DNA of 64,000 nt from Megalonaias nervosa (Eukaryota > Mollusca > Bivalvia > Unionida > Unionidae): the NCBI GenBank assembly GCA_016617855.1, contig JAECUM010012908.1, positions 41,290 to 105,289 of the forward strand, read 5' to 3'. The notes below the pieces were generated by a model that was not told the origin of the DNA, ran no database searches, and saw only the letters and a list, made by a program, of their open reading frames with translations. Below, one piece after another: positions 1-13,800 of this stretch (positions within the stretch are counted from its first letter, which is position 1; each line of letters starts with the position of its first letter). Position numbers and translations under genes: made by a program.

Positions 1-609
1 TTTGACATCACTTTTTATCCTGAAATGAACTCCTATACTGTCCAAAGAATAAATCAATCAACTTTATTTGTACAGACATTAACAAACTGCAATTGTTACA
101 TACAATTGGTAAACAACAAACAGACTAAATGACACTTAATTTAGAAATCATATGATATATTAAAAGTGTGCATGCTTTGATGCCAGTGTGTTTATTTAAT
201 TATTAACAACTCTGTCAGCAAGTAGCAAAACCAGACATTGTTTATATAATTGCTGGTTACAATACGGTCATGCTACTTTAAGTTTTTCCACACACATGAT
301 CACATGATCAGTTTATAACTTTAATGTGCCACTACAATTTGACCAATCAGAGACTGATAAACTGACACACCTCCAAATTTGCATAGATGAATCTGTGTTA
401 CCCAACTGACTGTGTTTTCATATATGATTCTTCAAATTTTCTTATTTTTGGATAGATTATTTCTGGATTATTGAGGCAAGTTTTATAGTAATTTTACACT
501 CTGGTCCCCGATTTGATTTCTGGATCCAGAACATAGATTTCTGGATTAATAGAGCAAATTAACATTTAGGAATTCCATTCCAGTTGAAATATGTCCGTAT
601 AGCAATGTT
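1..609. other. No recognised gene
   Basis: AT-rich non-coding sequence. I see no long open frame with codon-like structure and no repeat that recurs elsewhere in the window, apart from a small palindrome (cacatgatcacatgatcag) near 294-312. Confidence 0.5.
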
Positions 610-1790
610 TCTGGATTACCATGGTTCCTTTGTATGTCAATGATATAGCTGATGATCTGCTTTGTCTAACATGACTTTTTGCTGACAATAGTTCTATCTC
701 TTAAACTTCGAGAAGTATGCAAGATATTCCATATATACTCTACGCAAACTTAGAAACTCGACAAAACTTGTCAAATCAATAGTTGGTAAGCTTTATTCAA
801 CCCATGATTCTCAGTTAAAAGAATACCCACTCTTTCCAAAACTGAAGTTCCAAAATGAATCACTTGCATTTGTTGACAATCATAAACATTTGGGCCATAC
901 ACTTAGCACTGCATGTACTTGGAGTCTACGTAATGAAAATATACTTAAGAAAGCATCTAAATTGCTGTAATACTTTACGACTCCTCAAATACATGCTGAG
1001 CAGAAAATCCTTCTATATAATTTACTTAACATACATGAGGCCCATATCAGAATATGTAGATGTTGTTTGGGATGGATTTTCATATGCGAACTCAGAGAGA
1101 TCAGAGATTTCAGTTAAAAGCTGGTATGATAGTCACAGGTCTAACCAGAAAAGCCCATGCATGCAATATTCATGAAGACTGCAGCTGACATCTGCTGTCA
1201 GAAAGAAAATCTCACAAACTCAACACTTTTCATAAATTTATTTATAATGATTCACCAAGTTATTTAAAAGAACTGCTTCCTCCTTTGGGAGGAGAAACAT
1301 CAAGATACAATGTACGCAATCAACAAAACTTCTCTATATTAAACACCAGACTTGAAATAACCCCAAAATCTTTCCTCAACTCTATTCTCATATGGAATAC
1401 CCTACTTGAAAATGTCAAATAGGAAAGCGATTTCTTAAAATTCAAAAAGTATATTATTCTGCTAAACAACAGTATTCCTTCTAATTATCTTTCTGGTATT
1501 TGCAAATACTCAGTTTTTTCATACTAGGATCAGAAACCAACACAGTGACTTTAATAATAAGATCAGTAAAACAATCACCTGATAAACAATTCATATGCAA
1601 CTGTGGGTTACAAGCAGAAAGTGCATATCATTATATTTTCATCTATACCCAATGCACAGTTCAAAGGCAAAATCTAATACTTAGTCTTAACAAAATGCCC
1701 ATCCCAATCTCTATAAATATCCTTTTATTTAGCACAATGGAACTTAAAACTGAGCAAAATTTGAATATCTTTAAGTTGTTTTAAATGTAT
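610..1790 (+). pseudogene. Non-LTR retrotransposon reverse transcriptase, decayed 3' half
   Basis: Translating all three plus frames gives a broken but continuous RT C-terminal half. A YVNDIADDLL-like stretch near 632-662 is followed by LFADN (motif C, normally FADD) near 675-695, then the thumb and C-terminal region: DNHKHLGHTLS near 875-910, YMRPISEYVDVVWDG near 1030-1075, and a C-terminal stretch with NDSPSYLKELLPPLGG near 1247-1293. A Cys-rich tail (ICNCGLQAES) lies near 1590-1620. Several stops and frameshifts interrupt it, so no protein is made. The piece is 5'-truncated, with no endonuclease seen. The clade (Jockey/CR1-like) is inferred from general similarity only. The 106-aa and 94-aa open frames here are fragments of this relic. 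Confidence 0.7.
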
Positions 1791-2355
1791 ATTAAGGAAA
1801 GGAGGCATTTTAACTAAGGTTTTCTTTATATTCTCAATATAAAGACATTCTTGTTATTTTTAATATTACTCTTCCACAGACTGTATAATGACCAACTAAT
1901 AGTACTGTTGGTGCATTACAGACTAAATGCAATTCCTTAGAAAGTTTGGTAACATCATTCTTTACATGCCTTGCATATCTCTCATCTATTTTCCTTTTTT
2001 GAACCTTTATCTGTTAATTATCAGCACACCTAATTTGTTGTTATAGAAACTGGTCATTTTTTTATTCTGCTGCTTATCATGTTTCATTGATTTCTACCAT
2101 TTGATTTGTATGGGAAGGGCCTATCTAATGTTGTGAGAACTTGTAGCCCAGCTCCTCTTGCATAATTTAGCAAAAACAATTTGTTAAACCATGACTAATA
2201 ATTACATTCTGTTAGCGTATTATTTGACCATAGATCTGGTTCACAGCTGGGACACATAAATAAATGAATATTCATGTAAAACCCAATCCATCAAATCAAA
2301 ACACAATACCAGTCTCTTGATAAACAAGTCTCATCTGAGCAAAAGGACACTGACA
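1791..2355. other. No recognised feature
   Basis: AT-rich sequence after the RT relic. No exon-like frame or recurring repeat was seen. Confidence 0.4.
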
Positions 2356-2530
2356 AGTACCATATATACTAGCTGATAAGTTGAGTTCAACTGCAAACTG
2401 CAAAGACCTAGATCTGGGTCTAAGCAGTTTGTTAGGAGTAATCAGTATAACAAACAGCACACACCATACATAACAGCACACTCTCCAATTGCAACTTAGG
2501 GTCTATGTCAGTAATTGGACTCAACTGATG
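2356..2530. repeat. Double-hairpin MITE, deleted copy
   Basis: Begins with the family terminus AGTACCATATATACT and keeps the right part of the first hairpin (agatctgggtctaagcagtt), the spacer gttaggagtaatcag, and an end with ggactcaact. The rest of both hairpins is deleted or decayed. Confidence 0.6.
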
Positions 2531-3524
2531 TACAATTACATATGGTAAAATTAGATGGCACAACATTAAGACACCAGAGTTCAAACTACGTTTAATTCAC
2601 ATCAGTCAAGTACTAAAAAAACTCCACTGGGTCTTCCTTCAGTTGCCAAATGGGAACAAAAGCTGAACTTATAAAGAGATGGGCATGCAGTTGTGATCAA
2701 CAAACCAATAGAAATATTAAAGGAAAAAGTTAAACTCTATTTCCTTAACAGTAAATAAAAGGGTCATAGAATAGTACTTGCAACAGCAATATTGTTGCTA
2801 AACTAGTCCTTTTTTTTCTTTGTTCAGTGTTGCATTCATCATTCAATAATCATGTTTAACTTGTGACCTATTATGTCAGACTGAAAATGTAACTGACATG
2901 ATGTTTATTTAAATTTCAAATATAAATATGCAATTTTTTTTCTTCAGGAACTCAACAAACACAGCAAATTAGGTGACTGCAAGAAAATAAACTAAATAAT
3001 GTGTAAGCAAATGCACGAAAATCACACAACTCTCCAACGACAAAGAATTAAAAAAAAAAAGCCCTAATCATAAAAAGTCTAAACAAGAGCAGATGTGAAG
3101 GATAAATTGATTTTAAAATAAGAACTGACATGATATAAAGAAATAAGAAAGGTGGCTCTCCAGACACACATTTGGTGCAAAAGTAGAAGAAAAAAAGGAC
3201 ACTGAATTATTTTCTGATGGTATATCAGAAAGAAAATCCAAAGAACATGTATATCAGCAAAACTGCGCATGCTTCAATCCTTATACCTACCAGGATTGTG
3301 TCCGTCTGAAGCTACCATATGCACTTTGACTGTCCATACTTCATAAAAATAACAACAAAAATTCACAATTTATAATAAAGAACAACCCAAAACCACAATG
3401 ATAAAAACTTGTAAAAATCAAAGTGTGATTATTAGATCTCAAGGACTGTATGCTCTTGCACACTTTTTCTTTACACTACTATGGGAAATGCTACCACACT
3501 TAGCTAATTGTCAAAAACTACTAA
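2531..3524. other. No recognised feature
   Basis: AT-rich sequence with a short poly-A run near 3050. If the host gene on the minus strand continues past 4688 its next exon should lie here or beyond, but I could not identify one. Confidence 0.4.
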
Positions 3525-3740
3525 AGTACCATATACACTCGCTTATAAGACAAGTCCAATTCCAAATTCCACAGACCTAGATCTGCCATTGCATAATGCA
3601 CTTGCAGATCTGGATGTATGCAGTTTGATCAGAGTAATCATAAGAACAAACAAGACAGACCTTGATCTGCCAATACATTATGTGACAGCAGATCAGGGTC
3701 TATGTTGTTTGCAGTTGAACTCAACTTAAAAGCAAGTATA
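3525..3740. repeat. Double-hairpin MITE copy (near full length)
   Basis: Starts AGTACCATATACACTCGCTT and ends in the inverted counterpart (caacttaaaagcaagtata). Inside, hairpin 1 is agacctagatctgcca with tgcagatctggatgtatgca, and hairpin 2 is cagaccttgatctgccaa with cagcagatcagggtctatg. The two are joined by the spacer agagtaatcataagaacaaa. The same architecture recurs at least seven more times in this window. Confidence 0.75.
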
Positions 3741-4037
3741 GACAGTTATAGTGAACATTCATACTAAGATATTGTTCTCATAGAATACACATACTTGTAG
3801 AATGCACATACTTGTAGAATACACATACTCCCAGTGCTGTAATGTTTTCAATACAAGTGCAAATAGTTATGAAGAAAGAGGTCCGTAATAACAAGTGCAT
3901 CATTAGTTATACTGCTCCATGTCAAACAAGTGCCAGGTCCACTGCATCAAGTATGACCTAATCAAGTCATCAATGGATGATCATTTTCTTGCATATGCGC
4001 ATTTATTTGTACATCCATGTATAAAATGCATGTTATG

Positions 4038-4260
4038 TACCTTATATGCAGGCTTATACATTGATTCAAGCTGCAAATTGAACAGCCCCAGATCAGCCAT
4101 TGCATAATGTGCTGACAGATCTGGGTCTATGCAATTTGTTAGGAGTTATTAGTAGAACAAACAACACTGATTCTGATCAGCCAACACATTATGCAATGGC
4201 AGATCAGGGTCTATGTTGTTTTCAGTCAGACTCAACTTATAAGTGAGTATATAAGGTACT
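4038..4260. repeat. Double-hairpin MITE copy (near full length)
   Basis: Starts tgtaccttatatgcaggctt and ends gtgagtatataaggtact. The first hairpin arms are cccagatcagccattgcata and gctgacagatctgggtctat. The second are ctgatcagccaacacatta and atggcagatcagggtctatg. It lies about 430 bp 3' (gene sense) of the last recognised CCDC180 exon. Confidence 0.75.
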
Positions 4261-4687
4261 CAACCTAGTATATGGATTTACTACCAGTATGCCAAATTCT
4301 AAGTAAAAATATGTCACAACTGCATGAAAACTTGCAGTGAAATTTCATCAAGCAGTTAACATATGACCATCATACTGTGTGTAGAATTTCCATTCTTTTT
4401 TCAAATGGTTTATGTGTATTCACATTAATATGTATAAAGGATAGCAGAACATACAAAGACACATGAACATGCAGACAAATGTACACATTAATGGACAGCA
4501 ACAAACCTATTGCAGTTGGGGCATAATAGAAGAAAGTACTATATACTACATCTACATGATTCAATTTTCAAAAGGTAAGGACATAACAATGAGAATGAAT
4601 ATTGAATACTAGTATTGACTTTCTACTATTTAATAACAATATGCTTGATAGTGAAATACGTCACTAGTGTCTGAAGCTGATACTTAC

Positions 4688-4820
4688 GCTGCAGAATGAG
4701 ACTTTTTGGGGCTATCAGATATTGGGGACATGCCTCGCTTGCTGACTTTCCCTTTGTCTGAGGATGTATGGGTAGATACAGAGGATTTCATCTTGTCTCT
4801 AATGTCACTAGCTGCATTCC
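4688..4820 (-). CDS. CCDC180: CCDC180-like exon k (last recognised)
   Basis: Acceptor AATAAAG (weak pyrimidine tract), donor GC|GTAAGT. The leading GG completes an Arg codon with exon j. The frame continues NAASDIRDKMKSSVSTHTSS, then a basic Ser-rich tail ending KKSHSAA. The donor shows that at least one more coding or terminal exon follows on the minus strand; it was not found. Confidence 0.75.
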
Positions 4821-7800
4821 CTTTATTTTGGTGAAAATGTGGAAAAAATATACAATACAGTGGTAATTCAAATCAACTGAAAGAAGCACACAAAATATGG
4901 CAACTAGAAAAAAATGGGAAAAATATGTAACAGAAAATCTTTAGATATTTGTTTCAACAACTGTTAAAAGAAACAATAAATTTATCAAAAGTGGTTTAAA
5001 ATAAATACCAAATAACTCAAACACCAATATATTACTTCTCAATTTGCTCGGTCATGTTCTGCAAACCATTCTCTTGTCCACGACCTACAAAAACTCAGAA
5101 TGACCCAAAAATGAAAAGAAACTTTTAGCCAATTGTGCTTCAAGTTTTCAATTTCTGCTAACAATGTGCAATGAAAAAACTGAATCTATCAAATGACTAC
5201 TGTATGTTTAGGTTAATATTAGGGGTGAAAAGATACACCTGTGTCCCATAACAATATGATTCATGATACACAGCCTGCGATACACATTGATACACTTGGT
5301 CTTTCCATCTTTGATAGATAGGTGGTGCCCCTTAATATATGTTGGTATAATGGTTGTATTTCCAGAATGCAGATTCTCATTGATGACAAGAAAACAAAAA
5401 TACTTTCAAACAGATTACTTGTTGGTTGTTAGTGAGTTTTATTCATCGTTTTAGGCCATTAATGGTAGCTCCATTGAAGTCACTTTAGCCACCAGGTCCT
5501 TTGTTTTGCACCGCATGAATGCTTTGAAAATATCTTATTACCAATTTCATGTCTAACTTAAACTTGAAAGACATTACAATGTTATCTTCAAAACAAAACA
5601 AATAAAGAAATTTCCTCGTGCAAAGAAAATCTCACCTAGAACAAATCTGGGCAAGGGAACGAGGATGAATACCAACAAAATCTATCACACTACTTCCTGC
5701 AGATGTAAAAGACTCTTGTGGCCAAAGGTACTTGTATTTGTAAGTGAAGAAGGAAAACTACTGACAACATCCAGTCCCATTTTATAATATTTTAAACATT
5801 TTACACAAGGTGATAAACTTCAGCTGTTTGAAATCTGCCTCTTCCTGATTCTGTGGTAATTTTATTTATTCCATGAGCACCTTCATTTACTGGTTTAATA
5901 TATCTGCATAAAAAGAGAACTTCCAAATTTGTTCTCCATGTACAACTTAAGGAGAGATGCTGCCAGGATTTTATCTTAAGGGGGACTTCACCCTGTCTCA
6001 CTGAAAGAAGGGGAGAGTACAAAAACAAAAGAAGGAGCGGGAGGAGGAAACAGTCATGGTTCAATATTTACCTAACACTTCAATACTCCACTTTTTTAGA
6101 GCTCTACTGAATTCAGAATCTTTAAAAGATGTCACCTCTAGTTGTATAGGTATTAATCTGTTAATTATTTCTGAGCATATTTGTTCCTTATCTGTGTATG
6201 AATATTTTCTGCACTTCCTTCTGAAAGGGAATATGCATAGCTAGCTTTGTCAGCTTGAAGATGTTGGGAAACTGATCTTTGTGGCTGTCATTTAGAATTT
6301 TCCTAAGCTCACAGATATTACCATTTGGATACATCTGCTCCAAAATATTGTTTTTCACTAACACAAACTTATTTCTTGAATCAGTAATTTAATGACTACT
6401 ATGCCAGATTTCTTATCTGTTCCATAATGCTGTACTTGGATTTTTAGTCTATCAATGCCATAGTCTGCTTGTGCAGACAGAGGTATTCAAATAAATATCT
6501 CTACTTCTTAATTTCACTTTTTTGCAGCCTTATTTATTCAGTTTACCTTAACCCTGATATGGATATATGGTTTTATAGCATATGATTCACAGGGCTAAAT
6601 TGATTGATAAAAAACATAAAAATTGCATTCTACTTTTAAATTGTCTGTATTTTAATTAGGCTCAGTATTCTGCCCTTTCTATATTTAATTTCAAAATACC
6701 ACTGAAAGGGAGACAGACCATCATGCCCTCTATTTCTGTCCATCCAACATGTACATCTGACTCATCTTTAACACCATTTTCGGGCTCAAAATTACTCACT
6801 GGTATCTCCATTAACAATTTCCCAGTTCCAATAATCCAATATACTTCATAAATATAATAATTATTGTCATCATCACTATCACAAGCCAGTATTTGGTGAA
6901 TGAAAATGTAATGAACCAGAAATTTTGGGTTTTCTAGGTGGCCTGTATTTTATACACGGATTTGTAAAACTTCCTTCATGGGGGGGGGTTCAAACTATGC
7001 CATAACGCTTATTCCAGGTCACAATGTGCCAATCAAGTTTAGTTTAACAATCATTATTATCATGCTTGAAGACCCCAGATGTGTAAACTGTTGCCTACCC
7101 AAAAAACATGTCACGATAATAACAGTTAAATAAAAACTGTACACTTCACCAAGCACATTTTCATATGCAGGACTTTCAACTAATCTGCGGGAGTTCTCAC
7201 GCACCACTATTCTCCAAATGTGCTAATTCATACATACTTTGCATGATTCATGCATAACTGCTGAAGACTAAAATAACTTAAACATGGAAAGTATTGTTTT
7301 GTATCGATTCTCCTCTTATATCAATATGTGTATCATTCCAGCAAAAGTATCAATACATCGATATATTGATGAATCGTTTCACCCTAGTTAATATGCCCAT
7401 GGAATCTATCAAATGACTACTGTGCTGTTTAGGTTAATATGCCAATGGAATCTATCAAATGACTACTGTGCTGTTTAGGTTAATATGCCCATGGAATCTA
7501 TCAAATGACTACTGTGCTGTTTAGGTTAATATGCCCATATCATAATTTTTCTATACATACAAGTATCTTAACAACTCATAATTTGTTACATGATGGTGTC
7601 AGGTAAGGCAAAAGCATAATGGCCAAGGATTCCAAATGTATTTCAAAAAGTCATGTCACTACACTGTTCTTGCATTTCATGAAGTAGAACCTAAAGTCTC
7701 CGATCACTGCAAAACTGAACTTACGTAACTTTTGAATAAAATCAAGTTTTTGCTTGAAAAAGAAATTATTTGACATGTTTCATAAATTGTACAATTGACT

Positions 7801-10800
7801 GCTTTTTTAATCACTGCAGATATGATTTTCTCAGAACTTAAAATTACAACCATAACTGGCAGTAACTTTGTCCACACTTTAAAAATGATAAATCAAAAAT
7901 GTCAACAACACCAGAGTTGGCTATTTTAAAGTCATCTGTGGGTAATTTTCTGCAAGGTGTTGTGTGTAAAACTAGAACACTCTTATACTTTTACTGCTTC
8001 ACCCCCCTATAGCAATGAAAATGTTTGCAAAAGAGAACCTAGTAACAGTCACACTCATAACACCTTCTGAAAAAAATGACAGACAATGACTTGCAAAATA
8101 AGCTGATTTGTAAAGGAATTTCTGGACCTACTATCGTATGCTATACATTATACTTCTAACTGAAACTGACATTCACTAGTCTACTGAAAATAACTCGAGC
8201 TTTCATGCCGTCAAGGTCCAAGGTAATAATTTTTATTTGGTTATGTATTTTCTTTAAGCCAATAAAACAATGCTGAAAGAGACTCTCAACAGAGTATGAT
8301 CCATCACAAAGCTATTAGGAATTTTGACTTCTGCATGACCTTTCGTATGACCCAAGTTCATACAAAGTTTCATCAGTTATTTTGCTTATCCAGTTTGTTT
8401 CAACATAAATACTATCCCATTGAACTGAAAAGAAGAATGTGGCTGTTTTATTTGGCTACAGAGAAGTTCTTATCATGGCATGTACCTCATTAAGGTTTGT
8501 ATAAACAAGTTATAAGTCAGTATGTAAACTCTATTACATTCTGAAAATAAAACATCACAAAATAGACCCATCTCTTAGCAGAATCATCTGATCAAAGATC
8601 AACTATGGACCAATGTGCAAGACAGTAGGGTTTATACTGTTTGTAATAAGGGTAAGTGTGATTGTTGAAGTAAATACAATACATTACAGTATGATACCAT
8701 ACTATTTGTCATAAAGGCAAGTGTGAATATTGGGGTAAATACATTACAATATGATACTATACTATTTGATATAAGGGTAAGTGTGATTGTTGGAGTAAAT
8801 ATAATACATTACAGTATGATGCCATATTATTTGTCATAAGGGCAAGTGTGAATATTGGGGTAACTACAATACATTACAGTATGATACCATACTATTTATC
8901 ATAAGGACAAGTGTGAATAATGGGTTAAATATAATACATTACAGTATGATACCACACTATTTGTCATATGGGCAAGTGTGAATATTGAGGTAAATACAAT
9001 ACATTACAGTATGATACCATACTATTTGTCATTAGGGCAAGTGTGAATATTGGGGTAAATACAATACATTACAGTATGATATTTTACTGTTTGTAATAAG
9101 GGTAAGTGTGATTGTTGGAGTAAATACAATACATTACAGTATGATATTATACTATTTGTAATAAGGGTAAATGTGATTGTTGGGGTAAATACAATACATT
9201 ACAGTATGATATTATACTATTTGTAATAAGGGCTAGTGTGATCATTATGGTAAATACGATACATTACAGTATGATACTTACGAGATGGATATTCTCCATC
9301 TAAATCAGCATCTGCACCAAAACGAAGCTTACTTTTCTGGGATCTGCAAGAAAAAGTTCATTTTAGTGCTTCATGAACTCAATATAGTTCAGTAATAAAA
9401 TCCTGACAAAATTTAAAGCACATACAGTTATTTTGGAAAAAATAATTACTGAATTAATGTAAACTTTGATTATTTCTCAAAATCTGAAATTCTGAAAAAT
9501 CTGAATGCTTGTTCATATAACTGTGACTGTTATTATGTTGGGTGAAAAATCTGTGATGTTAAATTATAAATGTAAACTTATTTGTAAAAGAAGGTTATAT
9601 GAGAATATAATAAGTGATACACTTCAAAACAATCCTTTACCCATCCTCTCTCTCTCTCTCTCTCTGAATATTCATTTATATTCATTTTAAGATCAAATGA
9701 TTCAAAAAGGAGTAATGAAACGAGTAATGCTAAGGTTTTTCTCTTTGGTTCCTAATTGTGAAAATTGGCAAAATATGGGTGTACAAGATGCACAGTGTCA
9801 AAGAAATTGTATCAAGTAAGAGTGGTTAAATGTTTACATGTAATGTTGTGTGCATGTTCTTCCTCATCTTAATCTGAGTTTTAATAATAACTGATGAGAA
9901 AAGAAGCAGAATCCATTTTACCTGATAATATTTCATTATTTGTTTAGAAAGCGAAAAGCCCTTACATAACTTCTTACAAATTAGTTTGACAAGAAAATAA
10001 TCCTCCAAGAAACTAACAAAATTATAACTTTAAGAGCCTTACAAAAAACAACATAAAATTCTAACATTTTAAGAAATGAACACAAATAATTATTTTTAAT
10101 ATTTATTCTTACAAGATTTGGTTTGCTTCATTTCTGAAAAGCATGAAATACTTCAAAACGTGTTAGGCAAAACATGAAAATATAAACTGTAGATTTGATG
10201 CTTTTATGCAATCCTATTAGTTCAATAATGCTTGAATGCAATCCTTCTATTAGTTCCAAATATGTTTGTATGCACTCCAGTTAGTTCAACAAATCCTCTT
10301 ATGAACTCCTTCTATTAGTTCAACAATGCTTGAATGCAATCCTTCTATTAGTTCATCAAACCTTCATATGCAATCCTTCTAGTTCGACATATGCTTGTAT
10401 GCACTCCTTCTATCAGTTCCACTAATGCTACCAAATTTTACTGCTTGTCAAAACTACCAATGTAATTGGCAATGTTCAAATACATAAAGTGTTTGTACAG
10501 TACATATATCCCCACTACCGTAATCTTTTGACAGCTAACAGTAATAATAATAATAATAATAATGAGAACTTTGTATAGCGCCTAATCTTTAGAAGCTCTA
10601 AGCACTTTACAACATTTGACAACACTTAAAAAACATATATAATGATATGATTACAAAAATAAAAACAAACACCACGAAATTAGAAACAGAAAACATGCTG
10701 TAAATATTTAAGGTAAGGATACATTATAAGGGTACATTATTAGGTCTTTAAGTCTGTTCCTGCAGTTGAAATAGGTGAGTTTTAAGAGCGCTCTTGAATG

Positions 10801-13800
10801 AGATCACTGTGTTTTTGTGTCTAAGTGCAGTGGGCAATTCGTTCCACATTGCTGGGCCCTGGTATGCAAAAGAGCGTTGTCCATATGATTTCATTTTCAT
10901 AGTGGCAATAATGAGAATACAAGTGTCAGAAGAGGAGCGTAAGTATCTTGCAGGCGTGTACACATGGGTGAGGTCAGATAGGTATGTTGGACTGGAGCCC
11001 GTCAGTGAAACGTAGCATAGAGAACAAATTTTGTTTAATTCTGGATCGTATGGATAGCCAGTGTAGGGTACAGAGCAGGGGAGAGGCATGCTCTGATCGT
11101 GGTACTCTAAGGATGATCCGAGAAGCTGTATTTTGAACTTTTTGAAGTTTCTGGAGTAGATATTGAGATGAACCAGACAAAATTGAGTCACAATAGTCCA
11201 GTCTTGAAAGTACTATGGAACACACAAGTGTTTTAGTGGCATCAACTGAAAGATACTTGCGAATGGAGCTGATGCGTCTCAGCTCAAGATATGCAGCCTT
11301 GCATATGTTCATGACATGTTGGTGCAATGAGAGAGTACTGTCAAGAGTAACACCGAGGTTTCGTACTGACTGTGTGAATTTAATGTTGGTGTTGCTGATA
11401 TTTATTGTCTGAGGTAAAGGATGTGAATGAGAAAGTCTTTGTATTGTAATCAGAATGGCTTCAGTTTTATCATCATTCATCTGCAACTTGTTACATGTCA
11501 TCCATGATTTCACATCGGAAATGCACCTCTCTGCACCTTGGATGGTAGCTTCAACTTCAGTTGGATGGCTAGATTTGTATATTTGGGTGTCATCAACATA
11601 CAATTGGAGGGTTAGGGACTGATACGTCAAGATGACATATAATGCAGAGGTGATCTGATGAAAGTTCGTGGGACACCAGGGAGGACTGTAGAATATATCA
11701 TTAAGTCTGTAAAGAATCCAGTCTAAAATGTGACCATGTTTATGGGTGGGTTGGCTAACTGACTGTTTGATGTTGAAAATGTGAATGGAATCTAGGAGTT
11801 TTGATGTGCATGGGTTTCCAGGACAGTCAAAGTGAAAGTTGAAATCTCCAAGAATAATCAGGTTGCCACCTATCAAATTTCCATACTCCAGGAGATTCGG
11901 AAACTGCTCCAAAAAGAGAGATTCTGTCAGCTTGTTTTTTCTACTAGGAGGAGGGCGGTAGAGGCAGAAAAAATGGACTGACCTTTGTTCCAGTGTGAGT
12001 GTAGTTTGGACTAGTTAAAACGATGTGTGGTAGAAATTGAAGGTTGTAGTGTAGTTAAGATGGTAATGAAGCAAGGGATCATTGAATACAAGTGTCTATG
12101 CAATCTGTTGACAGCTGACAGTAACGAAGCAAGGGATCATTGAATGCAAGTGTCTATGCAATCAGCTGACAGTAATGAAGCGAGGGATCAATGAATGCAA
12201 GTGTCTATGCAATCTGTTGACAGCTGACAGTAATGAAGTGAGGGATCATTGAATGCAAAGGTCTATGCAAAAATTCTGTTGACAGCTGACAGTAATGAAG
12301 TGAGGGATCATTGAATGCAAGTGTCTATGCAATCTGAATGCAAGTGAATGCAAGTGTCTATGCATTGAATGCAAGTGTCTATGCAGTCTGACAGCTGACA
12401 ATAATGAAGCGAGGGATCATTGAATGCAAGTGTCTATGCAATCTGTTGACAGCTGACAGTAATGAAGCGAGGGATTATTGAATGCAAGTGTCTATGCAAT
12501 CTGTTGACAGCTGACAGTAATGAAGCGAGGGATCATGAATGCAAGTGCCTAATCATTTGTTCAATTTTCAATATAAACAGTAACAAGATAACTTCATCAA
12601 GTCTAGCACTGTAAATAAATAGATTATATATAGGATTTAATAACAAATTAGTACAATCTGGTTGTTTAAGTGCTGAGTAAGTTTAGGTATCACCAAAAAG
12701 ACACAAAGAACAAAAATAAAGCACCCCCCCCAAAAAAATACCATTAATGGCCATCATACATCCACATGGTGTTTTATAGTCCTCAAAGAATGCACTTTGT
12801 GGGTATGGTTTGCTCTGGAGATTATTGCGTATAAATGACCTTGACCTTTGTTAAAGATATACAGTCTTGAACAAAGGTTAAGTGCAGACACCATTTGTTT
12901 CTTTGTTGACTTACCATGTCCATGACCTCTGACCTGTAAATCCCAGAATCTATAGGTTTCTTTATTACTCTAAGTGTAAATCTACAAGTTTGATGATGGA
13001 ACTTACTCTAGACAAAACATATTTTTCTTCTTTCTGCCACAGTGATCATGACCTTTCACTTTTTCAATAGAATTCTTTCTTACCCAACATGTAAGTGATC
13101 CAGAAACTCGACCATGGTACATGGGATGGCCCAGGTATGTGATGTAGAACTAATTTTATTGTGTAGAAACCATTTTCATTCTTTTTTGATCCTTTTGACC
13201 ACTGACCCTGAAATCAATAGATTCCTTCCTCGATCCAAGTTCAAGCCATCCACAAAGTTTCAGATTGACTGATTGATTGATTGTGGTTTTAGGGCCAGAT
13301 CTGTAATGTAGCACTAATGTTATTTTTCAGAAACTATTTTCTTTTTTCAGTCAAATAGACCTTGACCTTGGACCTTTTGACTTCAATTTTTTGGGGGTTC
13401 ATCCTTACCCCTAGTGAGTGAAAATTGTCTACAAAATTTTGGTGGAGGTACATGTAGTAGAACTTAAGTTATTGTGTAGAATAAGTAAAGTTAATGGAAA
13501 GACAGACAGAGAGGATGACTGGATAATACACTACACCAAAATGACAAAAATATTTTTTAAAAATGGTGGAAATACTCAAAAAATGTGGAATTTCAATTAT
13601 TATTCATAGTTTTGTACCTTTTTAATTAAAAAAAACTTAAAATGTTGATTACATAGAAATTACACATTACACTTCATTCTGAGTATACAAGTACAGGCCA
13701 TCAGGTATAATTTTTGACATTCATTTAAAATAATCTGTTTGAAGATGTATGTATCTGTTTTTATCATGAATTATAATAATGACTTTGACAAAACCTATGA

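Noticed and set aside
5801..6064. 87-codon minus-strand frame inside the hAT element
   Set aside because: Considered as transposase, but no hAT motif or coding-like pattern was recognised.
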